64,000 bases of DNA from Rosa chinensis (lineage: Eukaryota > Streptophyta > Magnoliopsida > Rosales > Rosaceae), in contig NC_037088.1 in assembly GCF_002994745.2 (NCBI RefSeq), positions 54,720,397-54,784,396 of the forward strand. Reading direction: 5' to 3'. Below the pieces are notes generated by a model. That model saw only the letters and a list, made by a program, of their open reading frames with translations, was not told the DNA's origin and searched no databases. Made by a program: the position numbers and the translations under genes. This document shows, one piece after another, positions 1 to 9,520 of this stretch (positions are counted from its first letter, which is position 1; every line of letters starts with the position of its first letter).

Positions 1-108
1 TAAAGGAGGGTATGGCATTGAATATGCTTATTCTCCCTGAGAATTTGTTCAGTGTGTCTAAGTGCATGTGTACTTGCCTTTAAGTTTCTGATAATTCTGT
101 GCTTCCAG

Positions 109-583
109 ATCTTTCCGAGACTATGGAGAAGCAGTGTTGAAACATTTAGGAAACTATATTGAATTGTATCCTAAGCTTAAAAAAGCCCCTGTTAACCATG
201 AAGGGGTAAGTCAATTTATGTTATTATTCACTTTATTCTCATCATCTATTAGTTTGTTTTGCTCATGTTTCCCCTATTTGCTCTTGCAAACAGGTACGAG
301 TTTCTGGCTATGGTGGGTGGTTTCTTCTTAGACTCTCACTTCACGATCCTGTACTTCCCCTTAACATAGAGGTAACCTAAATTCACCAATTAATGATCGC
401 CTTATTTATGGTTCTTGATTACTTAAAAGCACTGTTTAATGTGCTTCTACTAATGGAACTTTTACACTGAAGGCACCAAGCAAGAGTGATGCTGTATTAC
501 TTGGAAATGTTGTGCGTGCTGCTTTGACGGAGTTCTCTGCTTTGGATACATCTTCTTTAGACAAATTTGTCCAAGCATCCTAG
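109..583 (+). CDS. DRT101: 3' end of phosphoglucosamine mutase-like gene (DRT101 type), last three exons
   Basis: Three exons with GT-AG borders (109-205, 294-371, 473-583) read in one frame to TAG. The first starts mid-codon after a CAG acceptor, so the gene begins left of the window. The encoded C-terminus belongs to the alpha-D-phosphohexomutase superfamily: the exon-2 stretch RVSGYGGWFLLR corresponds to the C-terminal phosphate-binding loop (an R-x-S-G type motif), and the segment LPLNIEAPSK followed by a short helical tail matches the end of plant DRT101-like phosphoglucosamine mutase family proteins. Those enzymes move phosphate between C6 and C1 of a hexose(amine) phosphate; several plant members are predicted plastid proteins. 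The catalytic serine and metal-binding loop lie outside the window, so activity cannot be judged. The family call is firm; the exact substrate is inference. Confidence 0.85.
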
Positions 584-819
584 TTTTAGGTTTACACGAG
601 TGGGAAAGGCTTTGGCATCTTCATGTGTGAATTTCCTTTTTGTAATTTGAGTTGTTCTGCAGTTTTAGATATGGTTGTTAGGCGCCATAGGGCCTTGGAG
701 AAATCTATCAGACTAATGACACTCGAATACTATTGTACAAAGATTGAGTTTACCTGATTGTGGTTCTATTAGTACAAATACATGAATAATGTGGATTTCT
801 CAATTCCATCCCGTAGTTA
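584..819 (+). other. 3' flank of the mutase gene
   Basis: No coding potential is seen. The stretch is T-rich just after the stop and contains no clear repeat. It probably holds the 3' UTR and polyadenylation site. Confidence 0.4.
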
Positions 820-1110
820 AGAAGACCCTCAAATTCAGTGGTATAAAAACATTCAAAAGGTGAAAGTGATTGAAAAGCTGAGCTCCATTTTAGATCTTCA
901 GCGTCATAGCATTACCTACAATCCCTGCCAAACCAATCACGGCCACTGAGAATTGAAGACTTGGTGACCAGGAGTCCAAGATTTGAATGCCTCACATGAA
1001 AGTATTTCAGCAACAATAGAAGCCATTACGCAGAAGTGGCAAAAGCAACAGCTTACAGAAAAAATAATCTAAATCATATATAGCCTGTGACATTACCAAT
1101 TCTACCCTCC
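820..1110. repeat. Old duplicated block, paired with 4770-5115
   Basis: The sequence from the GAAGACCCTCAAA word through CACTACC/CATTACC, AATCACGGCCAC, GAATTGAAGA and GCAGAA(C/G)TGGCAAAAGCA recurs in the same order and orientation at about 4770-5115, with many substitutions and a TA-repeat expansion in the second copy. It lies some 600 bp upstream of Elongin-A-like gene 1. A 3' Elongin flank relic lies downstream of the second copy (6521-6725), so this looks like an ancient tandem duplication whose second gene has been lost. Confidence 0.6.
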
Positions 1111-1474
1111 AAGTTTTCACTAGATAGAATTTATTCATCAAGACTCTCAGTAAGAAAATCGAGTAGTAAATAAACAATGACAAATGCAGAATCAGGCAAA
1201 GAAAATAGAACACCAATCATCAGTCATATATCAAACAGCCAAATCAGATGACAGAGCTTGACAACATAAACTTTGCAAATACATTGAATCCACAATATAG
1301 GATAATCCTATTTAACTTACTGTATATGTTTAGTAGTACTCTTACCAGGTTGTAGCTACAGAGTTGAGCCAAGTTACTTGTTCAATTTTTCACTTATCTT
1401 TTTTTTTTCTTTTTTTTTTTTAATCAACTCTTTATTTACAGAAATACTAATTTTAATTACCTGGCATAGAAGCC

Positions 1475-1666
1475 TTCTCGTAAAAGGAAAAGGATCAAGG
1501 ATCCCATTCCTATAAGGAAAAGGATGGTTACTTGGTCACTACTCTTTAATTAACCCTAATCCCTAAAGGAAAAGGAAATCAAGCCAGACCTCATTTTCCT
1601 ATAAATAAGGCAGAAATGGAAACCACAGAGCTCACTCACTTCACTCACAAAACAACCATCATCACA
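1475..1666 (+). promoter_or_regulatory. Promoter and leader of Elongin-A-like gene 1
   Basis: A TATAAATA box begins at 1600. An ATG at 1616 lies only 16 nt downstream, which is closer than a normal plant start site (about 25-35 nt after TATA), so it should usually fall outside the transcript; this favours the ATG at 1667. Upstream is a purine-rich direct repeat of AAGGAAAAGGAT at about 1480-1530, conserved in the promoters of the other two copies at 17.7 kb and 24.8 kb. Confidence 0.6.
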
Positions 1667-2281
1667 ATGGAGAAGGGAAGGCTAATCCGTCTCAATGATC
1701 ACTGGGTCTCCATTGCTATAGACAATCTTGATTCTTTTGGGGATGTTGGGTACCTAGATTTCAGGTTTCTCGATCAACTCTTACCCCACTGCTCCAAAGA
1801 CCAGTTGATTCACATCGAGAAGTGCACAAAAGATACAGACCTGACTCCGATCACCGATAAGCTTTGGAAGAAGTTCTTTGAGAGAGACTTCGGTGGCAAA
1901 GCTACTGATGAGGTCATCGAGAAGATGAAGATCAAGAAAGTGAGCTTCAAGTGGTCGGAGTTGTACCAGGAAAAGTCCAAGAGACTGGAAAAGGCTGAGA
2001 AAGAAGTCGGTGTAAGGTTGAAGAAGCTGTACGAGAAAGAAGCCGCTCGGAAACAAAGCCGGCAGGTTAAGGTGTTGGACAAGGTTCCACCTTCTTCGTC
2101 AACCAACAACAGAAATGGCTCCAACAAAGATAGCAAACTGATGAGCAGATTGAGGAAACAACATCTGAATTGTCTGGAAATGAGAAATATTCAAGCTATG
2201 AAGATGAAGAGAACTGCTGCCAACTATTCTGGTCTCATCAAAAGGCCAAGAACGACTATTCGACCTATGAACATCTTTTGA
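1667..2281 (+). CDS. Elongin-A-like protein, copy 1
   Basis: A 204-residue intronless ORF. Residues about 8-110 match the Elongin-A (RNA polymerase II transcription factor SIII subunit A) domain: an F-box/BC-box-like start with GDVGYLDFRFLDQLLPHC, then DQLIHIEK, the conserved LTPITDKLWKKFFERDFG block and a basic helical region rich in KRLEKAEKEV and EAARKQSRQVK. The tail is basic and Ser-rich. In animals Elongin A stimulates Pol II elongation and recruits Elongin BC and cullin; the plant role is inferred from the family. The start was chosen at MEKGRL because that codon is shared by all three copies and because the in-frame ATG at 1616 (17 residues upstream) sits almost on the TATA box. In the other copies that upstream ATG is out of frame. 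This copy is the diverged member of the cluster, while copies 2 and 3 are almost identical to each other. Confidence 0.85.
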   Translation: MEKGRLIRLNDHWVSIAIDNLDSFGDVGYLDFRFLDQLLPHCSKDQLIHIEKCTKDTDLTPITDKLWKKFFERDFGGKATDEVIEKMKIKKVSFKWSELYQEKSKRLEKAEKEVGVRLKKLYEKEAARKQSRQVKVLDKVPPSSSTNNRNGSNKDSKLMSRLRKQHLNCLEMRNIQAMKMKRTAANYSGLIKRPRTTIRPMNIF

Positions 2282-3584
2282 AGCATGATCAATCTTGGTG
2301 GTGGCTTTCAATCTTCCTACTTAGCTAGTAAAGAATCTATAGATTAACATTTGTTGTTGATTTCAAGAAAAGAAAGAAAGAAAAAAAAGATCAAAGTTTG
2401 TTCTTTTTCATCTCTCTTCACGTAAATTAATTTGTGATTGATGAAATATAAAGTTCATTCTTTAATGATAATTTGGTGTTTTATTGATCTTGGTTATTGG
2501 TCTGATCCTGGTTTCCTTTTCCATTACACATTCACAGTAACGAATCTAATCAAAACATGAATATAAAAGAAAAGGTCTTTGATACCATGCCTTGGTCTGG
2601 TGATTACATGTTTTGAGGAAACAACCAATTCCTACAGATTTGTACTTGTCCAATTCTGTTTTCATTAAGTTCTTGATTCTCAATAAAAAGTTTCTATAAA
2701 AGATTTCTGTTACCTCATATTAGTTGTTACTTTTAATCAAAGTACCAAACCAATTTATTAGGCCATTCTTTTTCTTGCAGCTTTCACTTGGATCATGCTG
2801 CATCCCTACCTTGTTCTTGAGAAAGTTCACAGTAGCTTCCTTAATGAATTTTACATATTTCTTTTCCATTTTTTGTTTTCCAGAAACTAATGTTCAGTCT
2901 CCAACTTTCGATAGCCATATTCTAAGGGTGTGTCTTTGTAACATATGCAACAAAGGCCATCTACAAGTTGCATTTGAAAGATTAATTGAAAATGATGAGC
3001 AAAGTATCAGTTGAAGATAGGTTATTTGATTAGGAGGAATTAAATTCCTGAAAGCTAAAGATTGAGGTTTGTGTTTGTTGACAATGGTGTCATGAATTAA
3101 CTAACATTTATTCTGAGTTATGTTGTTCTCAATGATATACATATTTGAGCAAACCAATAAGAACTGTAATTATATAGTTACGTGTTGCTCAGTTTCATAT
3201 GCCATGTCTGTATACATGTATGCAACTGATCGATTTGTTCAAATTAAAAAAGTAGAGTTCCAAGCATCTGAGTCGGTCAGGTCTGATGTATATTCATATT
3301 TCAGTTTGATACAAGGTTATGATTGATATCATTAGTTTCTGTTGATTACTTCACATCTTGTCAATGTACCCTCAATGTTTATCTGTATTTTTGTCATAAA
3401 TGGACTCATCTTCAGTATTAACTTTAAATAGTTATTCATTGGATGAATGGATTCTACTGATTCTATTAGCACACCATGCGAGGACATGAAAGGTGTTCTC
3501 ATAAATATTGTGCAGCAGCTATGAATAGTATTTTCAAGCACGTATATAACACTGCCGGTGCAGGAAAGTTCCCCTCAACATGAA
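2282..3584. other. Elongin-A copy 1 3' flank and unassigned sequence
   Basis: 2440-2600 matches the 3' flanks of the other Elongin-A copies (GATGAAATATAAAG, AATGATAATTTGGT, CCATTACACATTCAC). 2600-3580 is AT-rich with no supported gene. A short open stretch at 2880-3014 has no recognisable family. Confidence 0.5.
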
Positions 3585-4319
3585 TAGTCCATTACATTTC
3601 ATTCTCTGCTGGTGCTGACTTTGCTCTGATTACTGCATTTTGCTCAGATGATTTATGGAGAAGCTAAGCAGATGGCAAGGCTCAAAGATGAGCTCATGAA
3701 GAACCAGAATCATGATGGTAGTGGTAGTAACAGAAAAGTCCTCTCACTAAAGAATTGTCGTCCTATTGAAATGTTATTTAGGAGGTAGAAAATGGCTAAA
3801 GTAGTTGGGAAGCTCACTGCGGAGAAGAAGAATGTCAGCGGCTTGATAGTCAAAAAAGGGTTCAGTAGTTATCAAATAATGGCTCCTGACTCCTAAAGAT
3901 CTTCATGTCTTCTCACCAGTGAGTGGTGACCACAGTGAACATCACTCAAAGGACTGTCCCATATACTGCTGTCCTCTTAAATGTATGAGTAAGCAATTCA
4001 AGAGGGGTCTGATTTGAAGTCTGAGTGCCAACAATGTGAGTACAGAATCAAGTGACTGTGAAGCAGGTGTTGGCGAGATATAGGGAAATGAGGAGGAAAT
4101 GGCCATTCTTGCACTTCTTGGAAAATGTTTTGGGGATATGGATCCCTTAAAGGAAAATGGGCAGCTGGTAATTAGTGTAGATGGGAATGTAACACAGCTA
4201 CTTAAACGCAGTGGGAAGTTTGAGGATGAAAGCAGTGAAGGTCTCAAGGAACAAGTAAAGACAACATTTTGTATAATCCAAAATGTCTTGAAGCCAATAC
4301 CTCTAATCTTTCCATCATA
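3585..4319 (+). pseudogene. CPSF73-I: CPSF73-I-like pseudogene (C-terminal half)
   Basis: Conceptual translation with frame changes gives, in order, pieces typical of the plant 73-kDa cleavage and polyadenylation specificity factor: ISFSAGADFA (about 3600), YGEAKQMARLKDEL (about 3655), a KNCRPIEM block, MAKVVGKL then VKKGFSSYQIMAPD (about 3790-3895), DLHVFSPVS (about 3900), and finally an open stretch 4099-4319 with QLVISVDGNVTQL and VKPIPL at the very C-terminus. The normal protein is the endonuclease of pre-mRNA 3' processing. Here the metallo-beta-lactamase core is absent, at least two frameshifts and several stops are present, and no introns are visible between the blocks. It is therefore a dead partial copy, possibly a retrocopy. 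The family match is strong; the retrocopy origin is inference. Confidence 0.75.
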
Positions 4320-4790
4320 GCTGCTTTATCAATTATCTTCTTTGCTACGTACTGGTGTACGTTCACAGTGTTTTGATCTTCATTGTTTCTTTTTGATTAA
4401 TAACTGCAAACCTTGATTCTACTAAATGCTTAGCTTATAATACTTCTAGATTGTGCTTGTGAACTAATCCAATGTTGTTGATCTTGAAGCAAATGATTCT
4501 TAATGTTTCTGTACCCTTCGAAACAAAACAAAAAGAAGGGTGCCTGAATTAAATAATGGTTATCAGTTTACGACTTGAAGACTTTGTTAGATTCTACTCT
4601 ATTACATGAAGGTTCAGACTCTACATACAAGGCAGAATTGATGTATGTACAAACACTTAATATACTTCTTAGTTTGGGAGCAAGCGAATTCACTAACTTG
4701 TTCATATTATGTTGACTGGTACACTGCATATGGTAACAAAGTTGTAAAAGTACCCACTGAAAACCCTATAGAAGACCCTCAAACATATTC

Positions 4791-4795
<5 letters not shown>
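4320..4795. other. Intergenic, no feature seen
   Basis: AT-rich sequence after the CPSF73-I relic. No ORF with family similarity and no terminal repeats were found. The last part begins the duplicated block described at 820. Confidence 0.4.

Positions 4796-4839
<44 letters not shown>
4796..4839. repeat. (TA)n microsatellite
   Basis: An uninterrupted alternation of T and A of about 44 bases, located inside the second copy of the old duplicated block and absent from its partner at 820-1110, so it expanded after the duplication. Confidence 0.9.
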
Positions 4840-4841
<2 letters not shown>

Positions 4842-5560
4842 AATTGTGAAAGTGAATGAAAAACTGTGTTCAGTTTTAGCCCTTGAGCATCATAGCACTA
4901 CCTACATCCCTTGCGAAACCAATCACAGCCACATACTAAGAATTGAAGAGTTGTGACCATGGTTTCAAACTTTCAATCATCTGAATGCCTCGCATAAAAG
5001 CACTACAACAATAAATGAAACTTTGTGCAGAACTGGCAAAAGCAAGAGCTTGGACAAAAAATACTCTAAATCAAACCTGCATATATAGCCTTGAGAAGTG
5101 CCATTGACAAGACTGCACCACTGATATATTGTTAATTTTGAGGTGGTCCTCCTGCATATATATATGTGTGTGTGTGTGCGCGCGCGCCTTTAACAGCACC
5201 ATATCTAGTCTCTATAGTACGTAGTTATCTCATGGAACTTCTTCAAGCACAGAAATGAATAGTCGCAAGAGATCAGATGAAGAAAAGACATCCGGTAGCT
5301 GCACTAAGCAAACTGTACTAAGAGCAGCTAACGATAATACTAAAAGAATCAACAAATTTTTCATTCCATAGGATTAATGGATGTCAAATATCAACTTGAT
5401 AGCATTGATTTACAAAGTGATCGATCTTAGACTTAGTAAGGTCACAGTTCTCAATAAACTGTAACAAGTCCAGAATCAAGTAAAGAAAATAGATCATCAG
5501 TCATATCAGTCATCAAATTTCCAAATGCTTTTGACAATGTCTACTGCTATATAATGGACT
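4840..5560. repeat. Second copy of old duplicated block and its continuation
   Basis: Through about 5115 it parallels 845-1110 in order and orientation. From there to 5560 similarity to 1110-1260 is patchy (ATCATCAGTCATAT occurs in both). No ORF of interest. Confidence 0.5.
5153..5188. repeat. Compound (TA)(TG)(CG) alternating purine-pyrimidine tract
   Basis: A continuous purine-pyrimidine alternation that passes from TATATATA through TGTGTGTGTGTG to CGCGCGCGC. Such tracts are known to favour left-handed DNA; the biological effect here is unknown. Confidence 0.85.
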
Positions 5561-6520
5561 CTCAATTCTCAAATAAGGAAAGTCCAACAAATACATTAAA
5601 TTTAGGGAAAATGATTATTTACCCGATTTATGTGACATTTGACCCCATTTATCCAAACACTAAGAGATTGCCCACTTAATCATCAGTTTTCATTTTTAAA
5701 CCCCAATTACCCAACTTTTTCAACAGGTGGCTGTTTTATTCATTTTTGTGGACGCTTTTGCCCCTCTATAACTGAAACCTCTATAACTGAAATGTTTTGA
5801 AATCGTAACAGAAACGTGATTTAGGGAGCGAAGCTCTCCGATTTTAGTGAGAGAGGTTCGGCTGTATCTGTAGAGAGAGAAGCTCTCCGGTTTTGAGTGT
5901 GGAGCTCTATCATTTTAGAGAGAGAGAGAGGAGCTGTGCGATTTAGAGAAGCGTCCTGGTCCCGGTTTTTGAAGCTTTACGGCGATTTCGGTGTGTGAAG
6001 CTCCTGCGATTTATATTTAGAGCTGGTGGTAGAAGTTTTGCGATTCATATAGAGAGGAATTCTGCTGTGATTTTCACATGGATCGTGATCCAGATGCTCT
6101 TTGTGTTCCTCCACTGAGGTTTGCTTTTGTTTCTTTACCTCTATCTAATCCGTTTGGCTCTTAGCTCTGTTTAATATGTTTGATTTTAGAATTTTTTTTG
6201 TACGAATTGTTGTCTTATTTTCGAACTGATTTTTCTGAATCAGAGCTTCCAGGTGTTTGTTTTGGTTATGAATTGTTTTTGTAATTTTAGTTTTGAACTT
6301 CCAGGTGTTTTTGAGTGCATTGTGTTAGTTTTGAGTTTCTGTATTAATTTCGTGTTTCTTTCGGTGAATTCATGTTTGGATTTTGGGGTTGAGCTGGTAC
6401 CCGGAGTGTTGCGGTAGTTCTGATTATATTCTTGGGAGGCAGTAATATTTCTAGTGGGGGCCAATAATGTTGTTCAACGATATTTTAGTTGATCTTGGTT
6501 TTATGTAATCTTGGGAGGCA
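5561..6520. other. Inserted segment with MULE-like left end and GA-rich leader-like sequence
   Basis: Begins near 5595 with GGGAAAATGATTATTTACCC, the style of a Mutator-type terminal repeat, but no matching right end was found before the Elongin flank relic resumes at 6521. 5820-6060 is rich in GAGAGAG and AAGCTCT words. An ATG at 6074 opens a short reading frame (MDRDPDALCVPPLR) that runs into an intron-like stretch. This may be a fragment of a captured gene; no family was recognised. Confidence 0.35.
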
Positions 6521-6725
6521 GTAACTTGTGATTGATGAAATATAAAGCTATTCTTTGATGATAATTTGGTCTTTAGTTGATCTTGGTTTTATGTAATCTG
6601 TTGCTTGGTCTGATCTTGTTGCCTTTTCCATTACACATTCACAATACCAAATCTAATGAAAAAATGAATCTAAAAGAATAGGTCTATGATCTCATGCCTT
6701 GGTCTGGTTATCAAATATTATGAGT
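6521..6725 (+). repeat. Relic of an Elongin-A 3' flank
   Basis: Matches 18660-18800 plus 22344-22450 and 25750-26000 almost word for word (GTGATTGATGAAATATAAAG, ATAATTTGGTCTTTAGTTG, CTTTTCCATTACACATTCAC, TCATGCCTTGGTCTGGT). No Elongin coding sequence is left next to it, so a former fourth gene copy, or a piece of one, was lost here. Confidence 0.7.
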
Positions 6726-7248
6726 AAACAAACCATTTGGTTGTCTTAGTTTCCAGTTCAGTTATTGTGCAGGCGAAAAATGGAATGACTAATGAATTAG
6801 ACACCATGATGGGAGAAAATGAATAAATGATGTCCCTTAATGGCTTTTATAAATGGAAGTAGGATTCAAGGATCCTCGTAAGCTCAAAGCTATATGGCTT
6901 TTACTGAGCAGTACGTTGTTCTTGCAACCTAGATGGAAATTCCTTCAACTGGTATTGATTGGAGTTTGTTTCTTTTTTCTTTTTTGGTCATTCTTCGAAC
7001 AACAAACACCTTCAATTGCTCTAATGTCTCAAGAAGTATTTCCTACAACTATTGATTGAGATGTAAACAGCAATACTGTACATAATTTCCTGTAAGGTTG
7101 ACCATTTTCACAATTTCTTGATATGTAGTTTGTTTATGACAGAGTATTATAGGGCCAAACTATGAATCAGAAAGAGATGTTGCACAAAGAAGTCAATGAA
7201 ACAATGAAATTCACAATAGTTTTATTGAAGTTTTCTTTACAAGTAGGA
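6726..7248. other. Intergenic, no feature seen
   Basis: No supported gene, repeat or terminal structure. A short open frame at 6853-7059 is hydrophobic and without family resemblance. Confidence 0.35.
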
Positions 7249-8603
7249 CTACTTGAGACAGACAAGCTGGAAATATAAAACAACATTAAGAGGCTTTAGC
7301 TTTGCCACAACAACGAACTTATTCAAATTATCATGATAAAGATCAGACCCTAGCTCTCGCCTCTCCTTCCACTCCGATACTCTACCAATACGTTGCCACC
7401 CCTCGGCATCAATAACAGGCTTTGGTTTTGCTTCTTTTTTCTGATTCTCTTGACCAATCTTCTTAGTAACCCTTCCATTATCATAGTATCTTTGGCTGAA
7501 GCCATTATCACCATTAGTAACCCTTCTTCCATTGCCATGGTATTTTTGGCCGGATCCATTGCCACCACCATTAGTAACTACCATTCCCATGGTACTTTTG
7601 GTCTGGCCCATTAGTCCTCCGTGGACCACTGTTATATGATCTCTCTGAGGACATGGTACTAGTACTAGAGTTAGATTTTACAGGACCTTTCTGGGCTGCT
7701 TGGTACTGTGAATTCTTGAACTCATTAGTAACATGGTTAGTAGTCTTTGTATGGGGAGCATAGTTCTCCTGAAGAACAGGAAGACTAGTAGTCACAACTG
7801 TAGTGGCAGGAACAACTGATGCATTGTTGTTGTTGCCTTGAGTTTTTTGAGCCTCTGCAGCCTTGTTCTTTTGTAAGGCACTTGAATAAGTCATCGCATT
7901 AACCCCCTCCTCTACTTGCTTGTTTCCTTCTTGCACTTTATCAGCACCTGTCTGCTGATTTTCCACAACAGTGGCTCGACTCTCCTTCTTCTCAAACAAA
8001 GAAACATTTTTTGTTTGATTATTGGTTGGTGTCTTTACCAGGATTTGTCCAACAAAGAAGGCTGTCTTTGTGGAGCCAGCAGTACTCGTAGACTCGTAGT
8101 ACTACTGGAGAGAGATGTTATAGCAGCTAGTTGTTGACTGATAGCAACACTACCAGGCTTCACTGAAACAGTAGGTATAGGAGTTTCAGCTGCTTTGACA
8201 GGAGCTTTTGAGGCTTGGGACTGCGAATGACCATCGATATCAGATCTTTTAGAGACATCAGTTGCACTAATTGGGGCCGCTGCCTTTGCCCAAGCTGCAG
8301 CAGGAATGTGAGTTACACAAGCATTGGGCATGGGGCTGTGAATGGTGATTGTTATAAGACTTAATTTGCCGAAGCAACAGGAGGAACACGAGTGGAAGGA
8401 AGTCTTGAAACTTGCTTAACATTGTGCTCTTTGTTTCTATGTAAATCCACTAGCATGCGGAGGTGCTCCTTGTTCTTCCTTTCTTCCTCCTCCTTGTTCC
8501 TCTTTTCCTTCTCTTCAAGCGCTTTGTATTTCTCCTCTCTTCTTGTTCTTCTCCTCTTTCTTTGTATTTGCTGATATAAAGGCTGGCTCTGCTAAAGCCG
8601 CCA
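7249..8603 (-). pseudogene. Broken gene for an unidentified charged, Gly/Asn-rich protein
   Basis: Read on the minus strand from ATG 8603 the start is MAALAEPAFISANTKKEEK followed by a long Lys/Glu coiled-coil-like helix (RNKEEEERKNKEHLRML). Then come low-complexity Ala/Ser/Gln-rich parts (open at 8331-8035 and 7999-7571) and a Gly/Asn-rich region with repeated QKYHGNG units and a DAEGWQ motif (7629-7249). The pieces lie in different frames with stops between them, so the gene is broken by at least three frameshifts. No intron is evident. The composition resembles RNA-associated low-complexity proteins, but I do not recognise the family. The 5' end stops 20 bp before the copia insertion at 8624. 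Confidence 0.5.
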
Positions 8604-8623
8604 TGGAATCAAAGGGTTAGAAA

Positions 8624-8797
8624 TGTTGAAGGATGTCGACATCGTGTGCCTCTATAAACTAGGGTTTAAAGTTGTAATAGGAAAAGGTTCTAGGTATTCA
8701 ATGTATTCGGATTCTATTACCTTTTGTGTACTTTGTAACTCCCTATATAAAGGGCTCCTATTATCAATAATACACACAATTCCATTCTCCTACAACA
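8624..8797 (+). repeat. 5' LTR of copia element 1
   Basis: 174 bp, TGTTGAAGG to CTACAACA, with a TATATAAAG promoter motif near 8752. Compared with the 3' LTR it has 15 extra bases near position 20. Confidence 0.92.
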
Positions 8798-8811
8798 CGT
8801 TATCAGCACGA
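8798..8811 (+). promoter_or_regulatory. Primer-binding site of copia element 1
   Basis: CGTTATCAGCACGA directly follows the LTR. It does not match the 3' end of initiator tRNA. It is complementary to the anticodon arm of plant tRNA-Ile(AAU), as I recall that tRNA, with the single difference falling at wobble position 34. The identical site follows the 5' LTR of element 2 at 38571. Confidence 0.6.
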
Positions 8812-8825
8812 GCCTTCACCCTCGC

Positions 8826-8828
8826 CGG

Positions 8829-8856
<28 letters not shown>
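8826..8856 (+). repeat. Poly(A) tract in leader
   Basis: A run of about 30 A residues just inside the 5' leader, followed by a GC-rich CTG/GCC-rich stretch (8880-9340) that has long open frames on both strands but only low-complexity translations; these are not genes. Confidence 0.85.
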
Positions 8857-8860
<4 letters not shown>

Positions 8861-9520
8861 AAAAGCCCTAATCACCCAAAACTGTCGCAAGCCTGCAGCC
8901 CTCTTGCCTCATACCTGCAGCCCCAGCCTCCTGCCGAGCCTACTGCCCTGCGCTGCCCTCCTGCCACAAGCCTTGCAGTCCCTAGCCGCACATACTGCAG
9001 CTCCCTGCTGCAGCCTCACCACAACGCCAAGTTCCTGCTGCTGCCCGCCATCTGCCGCAAGCCTCACCACCCTGTCAGCTCGCTTACTGCCCCCGCAGCC
9101 TCTGCACACCAACTGCCGCATCCTCCTTTTGCTACCACAAGCCCGTGCAGCCCTGCCTTCCTGCGCTGCTGCTGGCTGCGTCCGTGCACACCTCCCTGCA
9201 CACCTGCCGCACTGAGCTTGCTGCTGCCCATGCACTTGTTGCTGCTGCCTGCGTCGGTGCACACCATCTGCTGCTGCTGCCGCCAAATTGCTGCTGCTGC
9301 CATCTTTTTGCTGCTGCCCCAAAACACGCTTGCTCCAACACGCGCGTGTTCTCAAGCCCCAAACCATCACGTAAGTTTTTGTAATTAAAGTTGCTACTTT
9401 CTTGTATTTTAAATTCTTTTTATTTTCTGCAGAATTTTGGATATATGAACATGGTTTTTTGAGTATTTAATAAGCGGAATTGTGGGGATTCACGCTTAAC
9501 GAACTAAGAGTGTTCGTATG

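Noticed and set aside
1616..1666. Upstream in-frame ATG adding 17 residues to Elongin-A copy 1
   Set aside because: It lies 16 nt after the TATA box, is out of frame in the two sister copies, and the added residues are not conserved.
1781..2136. Minus-strand open frames opposite the Elongin-A genes (also 17990-18357 and 25092-25459)
   Set aside because: Antisense shadows of a codon-biased gene, without family similarity.
8904..9384. Several open frames on both strands in the GC-rich copia leader
   Set aside because: They overlap each other in all frames, translate to low-complexity Cys/Gln/Ala runs and lie in a known untranslated leader; open only because of GC composition.
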